Positions 34,774 through 45,114 of a stretch of DNA of 64,000 bases are shown in pieces. Numbering within the stretch: position 1 is the stretch's first letter; the number at the start of each line of letters is the position of its first letter. The DNA is from Ectobius pallidus (lineage: Eukaryota > Arthropoda > Insecta > Blattodea > Ectobiidae), in the NCBI GenBank assembly GCA_964059195.1, contig CAXKWD010000003.1, forward strand, positions 23,790,606 through 23,854,605, read 5' to 3'. The position numbers and the translations under genes were made by a program. A model generated the notes under the pieces. The model was not told where the DNA came from and ran no database searches. It saw only the letters and a program-made list of their open reading frames with translations.

Positions 34774-35468
34774 GTTATAAGCTAGCCATCTCTTCCAACT
34801 TCTCAGGCTGTGTTGATCGCGAACCTTTTATTTGCACGAGGATGATGCGCACCGTCGCAATGCGACAGTAGGCCTAACTATGTGCAGAGGAGACGCCTGA
34901 TTTATTAATCTATTGATCTGCAGTTTATGTTTGTATTCTGGGGGAAAAAAAAGAAAGAAAAAACTTATAAAATAAAATCATAGCAAATTACGTCCTGATT
35001 TAATACAGTAGAATGCCAGGACAGAATATGCAGATTTTACTTTATTTTACTTTTTATTTAGCCTAATTTATTTCTTTTAAATATTTTTAATGCAACAATA
35101 CCGGAAGGTGAAACGAGTAAGTCAGTAGTTAGGGTTGAGAAATTCATGTCACAGTTTGAATTTTAAAAAAATAGTTAAACAGTTCGAGATTATAAGGAAT
35201 TACAGGTATATAAGACAATAATTTCCCAGTTCAGCTCCGATAATAATAGTGCAACTGATATTAAATTTACGCATCGTTAACCTAGGAACTGTTCTTCCAC
35301 TCTATCTATTCACTAGCTTTATTCAGCGATGATAGTTATATACAATTTTTAGTTTTCAAACTTGAACTCACAGCATGCTCCATTACAACATTTGTATTAC
35401 ATGCCTATTTTTTCATATAATAGAATAGATTCCCTACGTTAGAATATTATAATCTCTTTAACTAATTA
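34774..35468. other. No gene recognised
   Basis: No identifiable element between two hAT insertions. Confidence 0.4.
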
Positions 35469-35476
35469 GTAATAAG

Positions 35477-35943
35477 TAGGGAGCGGATTTCTATGACCTA
35501 AAAAATAGGATATATGCATGCATTTATGACATAAAAAACATTAAAATATGACCAATAAATTTTAAAATATGACTTTACCACTTACACATTGTGTAATTTT
35601 TTTTAAGTTTCACTACAATACATTTTATTAAAATATAGTGTTAATTATTTAAAATATCTGTAAATTCTCAAAAAGTATCATTATAATGCAAAAATTACAA
35701 AATATGATATGAAACTTCAAAATTTCTTTAATATGCACACAAATATGCCAAAAATATTACCTAAATATGCATATTCATACTAAATATGCCACAATAGTTT
35801 AAAATTTCTTAAATATGCAGTTATATGCACAATAAAAGCGGTTCCATTTTCACCAGGATGCTTGGAATCGAGTTTAAATTAGTCGGAAACCTGAAATAAT
35901 ACAAAGGGGGAAAATATGACATGTCATAGAAATCCGCCCCCTA
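35477..35943. mobile_element. hAT MITE family G, copy 2
   Basis: It runs from TAGGGAGCGGATTTCTATGA to ATAGAAATCCGCCCCCTA, flanked by GTAATAAG (35469-35476) and GTCATAAG (35944-35951), 7 of 8 alike. It is highly similar in sequence to copies 1 and 3 along its whole length. Confidence 0.88.
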
Positions 35944-35960
35944 GTCATAAGGCTTACCAG

Positions 35961-36027
35961 TATTAACTTTAACAAAATATATAAATCTATAAATAGCTTA
36001 GATTTATATATTTTGTTAAAGTTAATA
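35961..36027. repeat. Perfect 28-bp inverted repeat
   Basis: TATTAACTTTAACAAAATAT plus ATAAATCT (35961-35988) is the exact reverse complement of 36000-36027, with an 11-nt spacer ATAAATAGCTT. It starts 17 bp right of hAT MITE copy 2. Confidence 0.95.
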
Positions 36028-36464
36028 GAAAAGTTTTTTCAATAATTAATGCTTCATAATCGGACATATCTGTCCGGCTTTAATTTTTCTATCACTTAAT
36101 ATCTTTCTGTATTTATTACATTTTTGGCATTTATTATTGTTTGTTCTTATCCAATAGATGAACACACTGGGCGGATATCTATAAAATTTTAAAACGTAAG
36201 TAATATATGATCTTAATTTACCGTTTCCGGTTTCAATTGTTATTAACTTAGGCGTCATTGTTATAATGTTTCCCAACTCTGTTTCTAAGGCTAGGGAAAA
36301 TGATCTAGTGATATTACAATTTTTACTCAACTCCTACTCTCTTACCCACTTATTTAAGCTCAGCCCCTTCAGTTTGTACTTCACTACAAACATGGAAACT
36401 AATCGTAAAATGTTTGTCACACGTTGCCTGGTTGGCTAGTTCATTGGCTAGTTCATTGTCATTG

Positions 36465-36535
36465 ATATGGCCGACCGGGAATCGAACCCGTATCGACTCA
36501 CCCCCAGCGGCACACGTGATAATTATAAGCTACTC
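36465..36535 (-). repeat. tRNA-like fragment (B box)
   Basis: On the minus strand CGGGTTCGATTCCC is an intact B box; the upstream A box is not clear. It joins the LINE fragment at 36520. Probably the head of a SINE truncated here. Confidence 0.35.
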
Positions 36536-37050
36536 ATTTCACACACAAACTTAGACGGCACTAGACGAAATTCTAATAGAGGCCCACCTCTAACAGAACC
36601 CAAATGTCTTACATCGACAGGAATAAAACACAACATTCATTTTGGCCCCCACTTTTATAACTCGAAGATCAGAACTCTCAGCATACCCCGCTACTAAAAA
36701 TAATAGGTAGCCTATACAGAAAACTGTCTTTATTTTAAATGTTAGTTGTGTCTAAGATTTGATTTCTTTTAAGCCTTTATTTTTAGATTTTGTAATTTTT
36801 TGATAGTTATATCACACTTTTCTTCATTCTCCTCTCTTTTCACTATAATCTCTTTGGAACTGAACCCGAGCACAAGCAATCTTACTCATTCGGGTGTATT
36901 TCTCAATATTAGATTTAGACCTACTACCTTGTACAGAAATTGTAAGATTTTGTTTTGTATGTCTTGTTTTCTTATTTTAAATAAAAAATTATAATAATAA
37001 TTCTGTAATAATAAACTAAAATAAAATAAAATAAAATAAAAATAATGGTA
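36520..37050 (+). mobile_element. LINE-1x family 3' end (RT C-terminus with conserved 3' UTR stem-loop)
   Basis: The frame ending at 36697 contains GPPLTEPKCLTSTGIKHNIH, then FGPHFYNSKIR. This corresponds to the P.C.TS.G....FGP.lYN block at the C-terminus of jockey-type LINEs. The 3' UTR has CCCGAGCAC...CTCATTCGGG near 36862-36893, a stem-loop shared with 50874-50900 and, truncated, 60035-60053. It ends in (AAAAT)n at about 37017-37040. 5'-truncated. Confidence 0.6.
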
Positions 37051-37114
37051 TTGTCTCGCAAATTATGCGAATTTGAATGCAGATAACAACTGAATGCGCA
37101 TTACTACAATATGA

Positions 37115-37268
37115 AATAATGATGGCAAGATGGTCCGGGGACCACAAGGGCCTAAAGGTACCCGACATTCGCACTTCAGGTGAGGAAAACCCCCGGAAAA
37201 ACCTCACTTAGGTAACTTGTCTTGACCAGGTATCGAACCCGGACCCGCTGCGCGAATGAACGCATTCC
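37115..37268 (-). mobile_element. SINE A, head-end fragment
   Basis: It shares GGGGACCACAAGGGCCTAAA, GTGAGG.AAAACCCC and TAGGTAACTTGT with 59428-59882. On the minus strand it carries the B box GGGTTCGATACC (about 37242-37231). It lacks the GC-rich 3' part of the family. Confidence 0.7.
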
Positions 37269-37295
37269 CCAGTTATGTTTCACACCAGATTTTTG

Positions 37296-38520
37296 TTATT
37301 AAGTGCCAGTATGGTACTTTATGAGATTGTGTGTGGGGACGAAAAATGTCTGTCCGTCTGTCCATCCGTCCGTCCGTCCGTGTGTCTGTACGCGCCATAA
37401 CTCAAATACGCTTTTTCGGATTTTCATGAAACGTGGAAAAAACATTTATAATGTCCATGGGAAGAACCCTATTGATATTTAACCAAATCGGTTCACCGGT
37501 ACCGGAGTAATGCCCAATTTAGTGCCTATTTTAATAGATTATGGCGCCTTTCTATTAGAAAGGCGCCAGCCTTTCTATTAGAAAGGCGCCATAACTCAAA
37601 TACGCTGTATCGGATTTCCATGAACCTTGGTATACCCATTTATGACGTCCATGAGAATTACTCTATTGAATTTGAACCTAATCTGTTGACCGGTACCGGA
37701 GTAAAACCCAATTTAGTGTATATTTTAAAGGCGCAATAACTCAAATACGCTTTACTGGATTTTTATTAAACTTCGTAAACGCATTTATAATGTCCATGGG
37801 AAGATGTCTATTGATATTCGACTAAATCGGTTGGCCAGTACCGGAATAATGCCCAATTTAATGCCTTTTATGTTAATATATAAGAAGTCGCGATAACTCA
37901 AATATGCTTTATTGGATTTTCCTGAAACTTTGTATACCAATTTATAATGTGCATGGGAAGACGTCTACTGATATTGGACCAAATCGGTAGACCGGTACCG
38001 GAGTAAAACCCAATTTAGTGTCTATTTAAAAGACGCGGTAACTCAAATACGCTTTACCGGATTTTTTTGAAACTTGGTATACACATTTATAATGTACATG
38101 GGAAGACGTCTATTGATTTTGGATAAAATCGGTTGAACTGTATCGGAGTAATGCTCAGTTTAGTGCCTATTTTATGGTAATATACGTATTCGAAAGAATT
38201 TATGAAATGCAAATCAGTTATTATGACAACATAGTCAATTGTTTTACTGTGATCTTATAAGGCTTTGGCAATTAAAATACAGTTAGCTATGACAACACTA
38301 TTGCTTTACATGTGCTTATCAAACTAGACCATTAAACTGACCCAGGTGGCTAAGATGGTAACGTCTTGACTTCACGTTTTGGAGTTCCATGGTTCAAATC
38401 CCGAAACCGACAAATTTGACTTTTGTTGTTGTTGGTATTCTGCATATCATAATTGCAATCATAACTGATTAAACAAAAACATACTGGCACTTTGTTACAT
38501 CAGTTAACCTGATTTTATTT
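37296..38520 (+). mobile_element. HINE-like element (putative non-autonomous Helentron), complete copy
   Basis: The left terminus GTTATTAAGTGCCAGTATGG is followed by a GTCC/GTCT microsatellite (37348-37390) and five tandem units (37397 to about 38185) with ATAACTCAAATACGCTTTA and CCGGTACCGGAGTAA blocks. Next come a tRNA-like module (38341-38412), CATACTGGCACTTTGTTACA and the ATCAG...CTGAT-type end near 38520. The order of units matches the copy at 15447 unit by unit, including the palindrome with GGCGCCTTTC arms, here partly doubled (37545-37591). It ends ~90 bp upstream of the TATA-like box of the exon at 38900. Confidence 0.7.
38341..38412 (+). promoter_or_regulatory. tRNA-like module (A and B boxes) inside the HINE-like element
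   Basis: A-box-like TGGCTAAGATGG (38347-38358) and B box GGTTCAAATCCC (38391-38402) are ~43 bp apart, as in tRNA genes. The same module is in the copy at 58661-58733; the copy at 15447 keeps only the A-box half. The lack of a paired acceptor stem argues against a functional tRNA. Pol III activity is an inference. Confidence 0.5.
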
Positions 38521-38610
38521 TTACTTGAGATTCGATTATGTTGAGCGATTATGCAAATGTTTTTACTTGCACACCTGTAAGCTTCACACGACGCAGGCGC
38601 GAGACCGCGG

Positions 38611-38616
38611 TATAAA
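38611..38616 (+). promoter_or_regulatory. TATA-like box upstream of the secreted-protein exon
   Basis: TATAAA lies in a locally G/C-rich stretch (GACCGCGGTATAAACTG). An Inr-like TCCAGTT follows at 38631. The ~285 bp between it and the ATG at 38900 would be 5' UTR. The spacing to the Inr-like string is shorter than ideal, so the start site is uncertain. Confidence 0.4.
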
Positions 38617-38899
38617 CTGTTGAGCGCCGCTCCAGTTCCGGTAGTGTGTGTGCAGCACGCGTGTTGTATCTCTCTAAAGAAACAGCATAATCTCAATCAT
38701 TTCACACGCGCGAATTTCCTCTCCCTCATTACTGCCCGGAACAAAATCTGTGTTGCTTGTACGATGCGAACTAAAGGCGCAAGTGAGTACACATTTGTGC
38801 GGTTCACTAAGAAGAAAAGATTGGGATTAATATGGTGTTTTGCCGGGAAAGATATTAAAGTGTGAGTGAATAATAATTATTTGCTTTTTTGCGAACGCC

Positions 38900-39031
38900 A
38901 TGTTCCGTTATTTGCTCATGGTGGTAATTTTGCTGAACTGTGCCAAGGGCTTTACGAGCTTCCAAGATGAAGTTTCACCTTCGACTCTGGAGTTCGTGAC
39001 ATCGGCCATGTGTGAAGCAGAGTGCAGCAAT
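38900..39031 (+). CDS. First coding exon of a secreted cysteine-containing protein (partial gene)
   Basis: The ATG at 38900 (context ACGCCATGT) opens 44 codons. Residues 1-18 are a clear signal peptide: MFRYLLMVVILLNCAKG, a basic residue then a Leu/Val/Ile core and a small-residue cleavage region. The mature part is acidic and polar and ends SAMCEAECSN, a CxxxC pair. The frame ends at AAT|GTGAGT (donor at 39032), a strong splice donor, and the exon is an exact multiple of three (phase 0). Codon use and local G/C content are unlike the surrounding A/T-rich DNA. The CxxxC opening loosely recalls anosmin-1-like (Kallmann) proteins, but 44 residues are too few to name it. No downstream exon was recognised. 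The exon lies between a HINE-like element (ends 38520) and a hAT MITE (starts 39150). Confidence 0.6.
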
Positions 39032-39149
39032 GTGAGTAATTTGAAACTATTAATTTTTTTGAATAAATGACGTGAAACCGTGTATCTGATTGGCGATGAT
39101 TTTCTGTACAAGTTGACACCAAAATTACTGGAATAATATTGATAATAAT

Positions 39150-39620
39150 TAGGGGGCGGATTTCTATGGCCTAAAAAATAGGATATATGCATGCATTTAT
39201 GACCTAAAAAAACATTAAAATATGACCAATAAAATTTAAAATATGACTTTACCACTTACACATTATATTTTGTATATTTTTTAAGTTTCATTACAATTCA
39301 TTTTATTAAAATATAATGTTAATTATTTAAAATATCTGTAAATTCTCAAAAAGTATCAGTATAATGCAAAATTTACAAAATATGATGTAAAACTTCAAAA
39401 TTTCTTTAATATGCACACAAATATGCCGAAAATATGACCTAAATATGCATATTCATACTAAATATGCTACAATAGTTGAAAATTTCCTAAGTATGCAGTT
39501 ACATGCACAATAAAAGCCGTTCCATTTTCACCAGGATGCTTGGAATCGGGTTTAAATTAATCGGAAACCTGAAATAATGAAAGGGGGAAAAATATGACAG
39601 GTCATAGAAATCCGCCCCTA
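39150..39620. mobile_element. hAT MITE family G, copy 3, in the putative intron
   Basis: It runs from TAGGGGGCGGATTTCTATGG to CATAGAAATCCGCCCCTA, with perfect 8-bp flanks ATAATAAT (39142-39149 and 39621-39628). It lies ~120 bp after the splice donor of the exon at 38900. Confidence 0.9.
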
Positions 39621-39639
39621 ATAATAATATTGATTATTA

Positions 39640-39951
39640 TATTAATAGCAGGTGTCCCGCCGCAGTGGCGGACGCAGAATTTGTTTCGGGGGGGGGGGAT
39701 TTGAATAGGTAGAAAGAATTAAAAAAAAATTAATTAACTTACATACATAATTAGTTTATAAAACTGGCCAATTAGAGTGCATATAAAGCCTTTTATTCAA
39801 ATTTCGAGGGGGGATATATCGCCCCTATTCCCCCTGCATCCGTCACTGGGTGTCCGCGCCTTCGCCCGCGATTATTAATTCAATCCATAGATTTTTAAAT
39901 AATTTATTTAAGAGCAAAATAATTAAAACATTATATTCATAAACTAAACGA

Positions 39952-39982
<31 letters not shown>

Positions 39983-40745
39983 TGAATTTCCAAAAGTACA
40001 GAACCCTATTTTACTAGCTGGCATATTAGGGTTAGGCCTATAGGTTAAACATACACAGAATATACAATACACTATTATGCATATTACAATTTTGCAAATA
40101 TGCACTATTCATGAAACTTGAAAAAGCTTTATAACTTGGTTTATTTAAGAAAAGACGATAGATCGGTGTAGTAAAGTCAAATTTAAAATTTTTTAACATA
40201 ACGATTAATAATTAAACAGCTAAAAATCTGGCTTTGGGGTCCACTTCAATATTAGAAAGCGCCGCCTAGGAAAAACGATCTCAGATTAGAGTCCCCTGGC
40301 AAAAAATAATAAAAGATGATTTTTAAAAACCTGCCTAGTGAGTTCCTTCTAAATCGTTCGATGATTTCCTATTTAGGTCTACTGACATTATCCCTCATCC
40401 GTCCACCTATGTAAAAAATCAGATCTTTGAGTCCCATAACCATGGAAGAATGTATTCCTCCAAACCAACATTATAATATTTTAAACAAATGAATCCATCA
40501 AAACGGGTTAACAAAATAGAAGCGATCAACAATTTGATGCAGAGCAAGGCCACCTGAAAAAAAACACGTTTTCTGCCAGTTTTTAACTCATAACTCACGA
40601 ACGAAAGTGAAAATTTAAAATATGGCTTCGAGGTGCATTCGGCCACTCTTCAGTCCATCTATGTTTAAGATATAACTCTGCATGCAGTAAGATTTCGATG
40701 GGCATCACGCACAGTCAGACAAACACTTCCTCTTATTATTAAAGT
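39640..40745 (+). repeat. Interspersed repeat family E, long copy
   Basis: The head AGCAGGTGTCCCGC...GGTGTCCGCGCCTTCGCCC is split by a hAT insert. The body includes an ATT run (39953-39979). The 3' half has TTTTCTGCCAGTTTTTAACT, CTCACGAACGAAAG, CTTCGAGGTGCATTCGGCCA and GGGCATC.CGCACAGTCAG, ending ACTTCCTCTTATTATTA. At least five copies share this 3' half. No frame is conserved. Confidence 0.6.
39663..39848. mobile_element. Short hAT-like MITE nested in the head of family E
   Basis: The ends are CAGTGGCGGACGCAGAATT and, reversed, CAGTGACGGATGCAGGGGG. Flanks GGTGTCCCGCCG and GGTGTCCGCGCC suggest duplication of family E head sequence, although a clean 8-bp register is not recovered. The 186-bp interior has G and C runs. 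Confidence 0.65.
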
Positions 40746-41377
40746 TACTGATCACTACTAGATCACGTATGTCAGAAGAATTATGTTTTTGAATTATGTA
40801 TTTTAGTTATAAGCGGTCATGATTCATATGTAAATTCGAAACCTATTTAGGATGAACTGTAAAGCGTCTCTTAGAAAAAGTTGTTTCCCACGAAAATTTG
40901 TATAAGTTTGTCCAGTAGCATTAAAATGCAGGACATTGTTTGATTTTCTACAATGCCTGGCCGGACATCGGACAAAGACATAAAAAGCAGAAAATCCACA
41001 CGTCTGGTAACCTAAGAGCGAACAATAAAGAAGTCCAGTTTCCATCCCCATTATAGACCAACCGGCGAATTCTGGAATGGTTTAACACTCCATTCCATCC
41101 AATTCATGGCAGACTACGAATCAAGCTTCTTGTTGAAGTGGAAGACATTTTACCAATGTTCATTGGTAATTTAATTATAAGAATAAATAGGATAGGCCTA
41201 TTTAAGAGGAAAATATGTATTAAAAGGCAACCATCGTTATGTTTTACTTCACTGAGAATTATGCTTTTAGTGTTTAAAGTTTAATTTAATTTAATTTTTA
41301 AACATTGTACTATGCCTTATCTCAGAAAATAGAAAAGAAATAGCTAACTGCTAATTTGATCTTTTGAAACTATATTC
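40746..41377. other. No gene recognised
   Basis: No elements identified. Confidence 0.4.
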
Positions 41378-42045
41378 AACCTTGCCAGACGTCCCGGTTT
41401 TCAGAAAAAAAAAATCCCGGTGACCCGGCCTGTTTACTTCATGTCCCGGTAAAAATGGCTCAGGCTGTTTGGTCACTTCAAGGAGAATCGCATAGCAGCC
41501 CTCATTCTGATCAAGTTTGTTGAGTATGCCTTCTATTTACCTGGGACATCAGCACCAGTTGAGATAGTATTTTCTTTGATGAACAATGTATGGACTGATG
41601 ATAGGGGTTTGATGAAGGAATCTACGGTTAAAGGCTTGATGACATGTAAAATTACGATAATATCGTAATATCGGATTAGCTTGTGAAGATTTTTACAACA
41701 AGATTAAAACTAAAAAGGACTTTATAAAAAAAGTCCTAGCCAATGAAAAGCACATGTAAATATTGTCTAAATTTTTATTCCTCATTCAAAGTGTTTCTTC
41801 TTACTTAAGTAACTTTTAAATATTAACATGTTAGAAATAAAATGTTTAAATTTATATGCTTATGTCATTTATTATTACCCCTGCTTTAGGTTCCTAACCA
41901 GTAACCATTTATTCATAGCATTGAGAATAAACTACCTTCTAAAACACTCTAAAAACCCGCCAAGGGTATGTACCCTTGAATAACCGCGACGGTGGGGGGG
42001 CATTCCGGTGTCCCGGTTGAACATTTCAGAAATCTGGCAAGCCTA
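41378..42045 (+). pseudogene. Decayed hAT transposon with C-terminal dimerisation (HATC) domain
   Basis: The plus strand at about 41480-41656 encodes KENRIAALILIKFVEYAF, then YLPGTSAPVEIVFSLMNNVW and TDDRGLMKESTVKGLM. This is the LPGTSAPVERVFS...N..WTD.R..L...TVK.LL signature of the hAT C-terminal dimerisation region. A frameshift near 41670 precedes CEDFYNKIKTKKDFIKKVLA and a stop at about 41755, the usual end of these proteins. Weak inverted ends (CAACCTTGCCAGA and, reversed, TAGGCTTGCCAGA) bound it. The RNase-H-like catalytic core is deleted, and no clear 8-bp duplication remains. Confidence 0.75.
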
Positions 42046-42738
42046 CCTATAGGCGTAATTGAAAATGTCCCCTTCTGTCGGTACTGTCACTATTTCATCA
42101 TTCTTCTTCACTGCTTTCTCACTATTAATTACTGTCTTAAGCGAAACTTTCATTATTGTTGAAAGAAGCCACACATGGTCATCTAAGTTCCACGACTCTT
42201 TTGTTTAATTTCACTATTTCAAACTGTCAAAAATAATAGGAAAGCCCAGATAATCATTTATTATTTTACATCTGTAATAACATAATTATGCTCTATTATA
42301 AATATTTTATTTATATACTCATATAAATAACATGAAGATTATGCTTTATGTTTTATTTTTGTAAATTTTGCTTTAATGTGCTTTTAAAATGGCTTATCTC
42401 TAGGCATATGTCACAATTAAATATACGGTAGCAATCATAGGTGTACAATTCAGTTATGCTTTTAATGCTTCATGGTTGCCCTACTTATTAAATAAAAAAA
42501 GGGATTCGCTCACATAATTTCTTCAACCATAAACATGGGCAATGTAACTTCCTCACTTCAAATTATGATACAGAATAAGAGATTGTATTGCACGGAGTTC
42601 GTATCCATTTGTTTCAGCCTTATAAAAGGATCTATTGTTCGCCACGCAAGATTTTAAACCTGCATTTGTACAAATGACGACTGGCTCGTAACTACCCTTC
42701 AAATAGTTTTTGCGAAAAATAGTTTCAAATAAATAACT
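42046..42738. other. No gene recognised
   Basis: No recognisable repeat before the inverted arm at 42739. Confidence 0.4.
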
Positions 42739-44036
42739 ACTATCAAAACTTAGACGAGAAATAATGAATATTGGGGCAGGAAAAACGACGCTGAAAACGA
42801 GTCACTTGAAGGACGCAAGTTGATAATAAAGCAATATTACTGTAATACTGAAGCCAACCAGGTCTTACACATAGCAAACAATATAGACACTGATGACCAG
42901 GGCCCGGATTCTAATGGCATGTCATCTTTTTATTGATGCTGCATAGACATTGGCTACTTGTGGATAAATCCTATTCATGTCCTCTAGATTACATAAATGC
43001 ATTTTTATTAGGTCACTTTTTGTCATATCAGGCAATTTTATATTTTTAGGGCATTTATTTCAATTTTAGGTAATTATTTTGTCATTTTCGTGACATTTGC
43101 TTCCTTATGTAGTCATTTTCGTGTATTTGGGGAGCTGTCTTTGAAGTATTGTTTGTTTAATGCAAGAAGGGAAAATTCGGCGTTAAGTGTTGTCATGTCT
43201 TAGTCGAAAATGAGAATTAAAGAAACGCCAAAATTTTGTATTATATTACTATTGTTATTAGATTGACTTGGCACCAGAGTCTGCTACCTGCTTGGATTTG
43301 AGAGTGCAAACTACTGTTTACCCTCAATAAACAACAATATAATCCGGCAGAACACAAAAGGACGCGCCAAATTTTGACTCACCAGTGCCTCAGTGCCAGT
43401 ATAAATTTCCGTGAGAAAAGAACATTCACAACATTACAGTTATTTACAGTTTTTACAATTATGTACAAACTAGTCTATAACTTTGTGTGTTCAATAATAA
43501 TTTTTTATAAATAAAATATAAGATTTTAGGTCATTTTTTTATAATTATTAAGTCATTTTCTTTAAAATCTAGGGTCATTTTATAGGTAATTTTTCAAACA
43601 ATTTTAGGTCATTAGAATCCGGGCCCTGCTGATGACAAAATTTTATCACATTATTTTATACAATGTGACAACAGAATATATAATTTAACTTTTAATGAAT
43701 AAAGTGCAATAATTGAACTGAGGAATAATGTTAATTCCCTTTTTAAATATTATAACTGGTACACAATCAATTTTGTATATAATTTTTAGAGTATTGTTGA
43801 TTGTTTCATGTGTACCTTTTATTCTTTTAGCCTTTTATTAGCTATACTGATAATCTACTGCGCGTAGTATATATATTATATGTCCCATTTGTTGTGTATG
43901 AATGTTTTAAGGGACAACGTCTGTATAACATAATTTTGTAAATACAATTAAATTTGGTCACAATATACTAGCACTATATGTTGTATAAGGATCTCGTTTT
44001 CAGTTTTCTATTCCTCGTCTAAGTTTTGATAGTGGT
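42739..44036. repeat. Distant inverted arms enclosing a hAT MITE
   Basis: ACTATCAAAACTTAGACGAG near 42738-42757 is exactly inverted near 44013-44032, and CTGAAAACGAG near 42791-42801 is inverted near 43993-44003. Removing the hAT insert (42898-43628) leaves a ~450-bp loop. They could be the ends of an older DNA element that received the hAT. Confidence 0.5.
42898..43628. mobile_element. hAT MITE with perfect 8-bp duplication
   Basis: Both ends read CAGGGCCCGGATTCTAATG inwards (19 bp identical). CTGATGAC flanks both sides (42890-42897, 43629-43636). The 731-bp interior repeats TTAGGTCATTTT-like strings and has no open frame of note. CAGGG start and 8-bp duplication place it in hAT. Confidence 0.92.
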
Positions 44037-44109
44037 TTGCAGGCGGTCTTTACTTCATACTTTATTTAGATATCATCGGAATGACATTTATTAATGTTTC
44101 AAATAAAAG
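43637..44109. other. No gene recognised
   Basis: A/T-rich; carries only the right inverted arm described at 42739-44036. Confidence 0.4.
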
Positions 44110-44400
44110 TTTAAGCCCTTTGTAAATGTGCCTCAGGTACAATTAAAAAAAATAGATGGAGCCGTTTTCGAGAGCGAAAAATGAAATTCTCTTCATGTAA
44201 AGTGTAAAGTAATAGAAAGTCGTCGCCAATCTTCCTGTCACGTTCGCAGAAGGTTCTAACTTCATAACGTCTGTTATTTTTACGATTTTCTCGAGCTATG
44301 TTGTTCACGGACACAAAGATAGACACACACATACATATTCCTCACAACTGTATTTTTTTATTTAGAGGACCTCAAATGATATTTTGTTTAAAAGAATACT
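44110..44400 (+). repeat. Interspersed repeat family H, copy 2
   Basis: It shares GTAAAGTAATAGAAAGTCGT, GCCAATCTT and TTCTCGAGCTATGTTGTT with 32755-32995, and has the same ACCTCAAA at its right edge. The tetranucleotide tract is replaced by imperfect GACACACAC repeats. Confidence 0.5.
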
Positions 44401-45072
44401 GGAGATGATATTTTCAGCCAATTGTTCATTGTTTTCCGTGTATTTTCAAATGTTGCAACGATGATTATTTCATTCGGAAATGAATGTAAACATAATTGGG
44501 GCAATCATTAATAATTATTAATAGCTTGTATACTAACTAAAGCCCGAATTTCTAAGCAATTCTTTTTTCTGACTCCTAAACATAAGCAGAAAGTTATAGG
44601 CCACTTTATTTCGTAAGACACTTCTTGACAAGCAATTTTAACTTTATTTGATAGTGCTTATTTTGCTCATTCTGAGAGGAAACTATTTTGCTTGCTTATT
44701 TTATGATTTCGAATTAAAATAGCATATTTTACTCAAAACCGTCATATTAAAAGACCTTATTTCACTCCTAGACGTCATTATAGCCGGTTTCCATTCTTTT
44801 GTCGGCTAATAAAATTACCGGGAAAATCCTGGTTATTAAATACTCTGTCAGATTTTTAGAAAAATTTCCGATGAATATACATGTATTGAATACGAATTCT
44901 TCGAAGAAGAACATATTGCTTTTCATTACGCACCTTTGACGTCTTGCGATGTCGCTTTACAAATCTTTTTCCCTGACAGACGCAGGAGCTTCAAACAAGA
45001 AAATTTGCGGATGATCTTCCTTATAAACTGTAACATCCGTGAATAAGATAAAAAAATTCTACGAAACCAATA
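44401..45072. other. No gene recognised
   Basis: Nothing identified. Confidence 0.4.
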
Positions 45073-45073
45073 C

Positions 45074-45114
<41 letters not shown>
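45073..45114. repeat. (ATT)n microsatellite
   Basis: About 14 ATT units. Confidence 0.9.

Noticed and set aside
38341..38412. Functional tRNA gene
   Set aside because: A and B boxes are present, but acceptor and anticodon arms do not pair and the segment recurs inside each HINE-like copy, so it is a module of the element.
38620..38865. Upstream coding frame in the 5' region of the exon at 38900
   Set aside because: It starts with TTG, not ATG, runs in the expected 5' UTR and shows no family resemblance.
43385..43400. Another HINE terminus (CAGTGCCAGTATAAA)
   Set aside because: Chance match of nine bases inside a hAT MITE; none of the other HINE parts is nearby.
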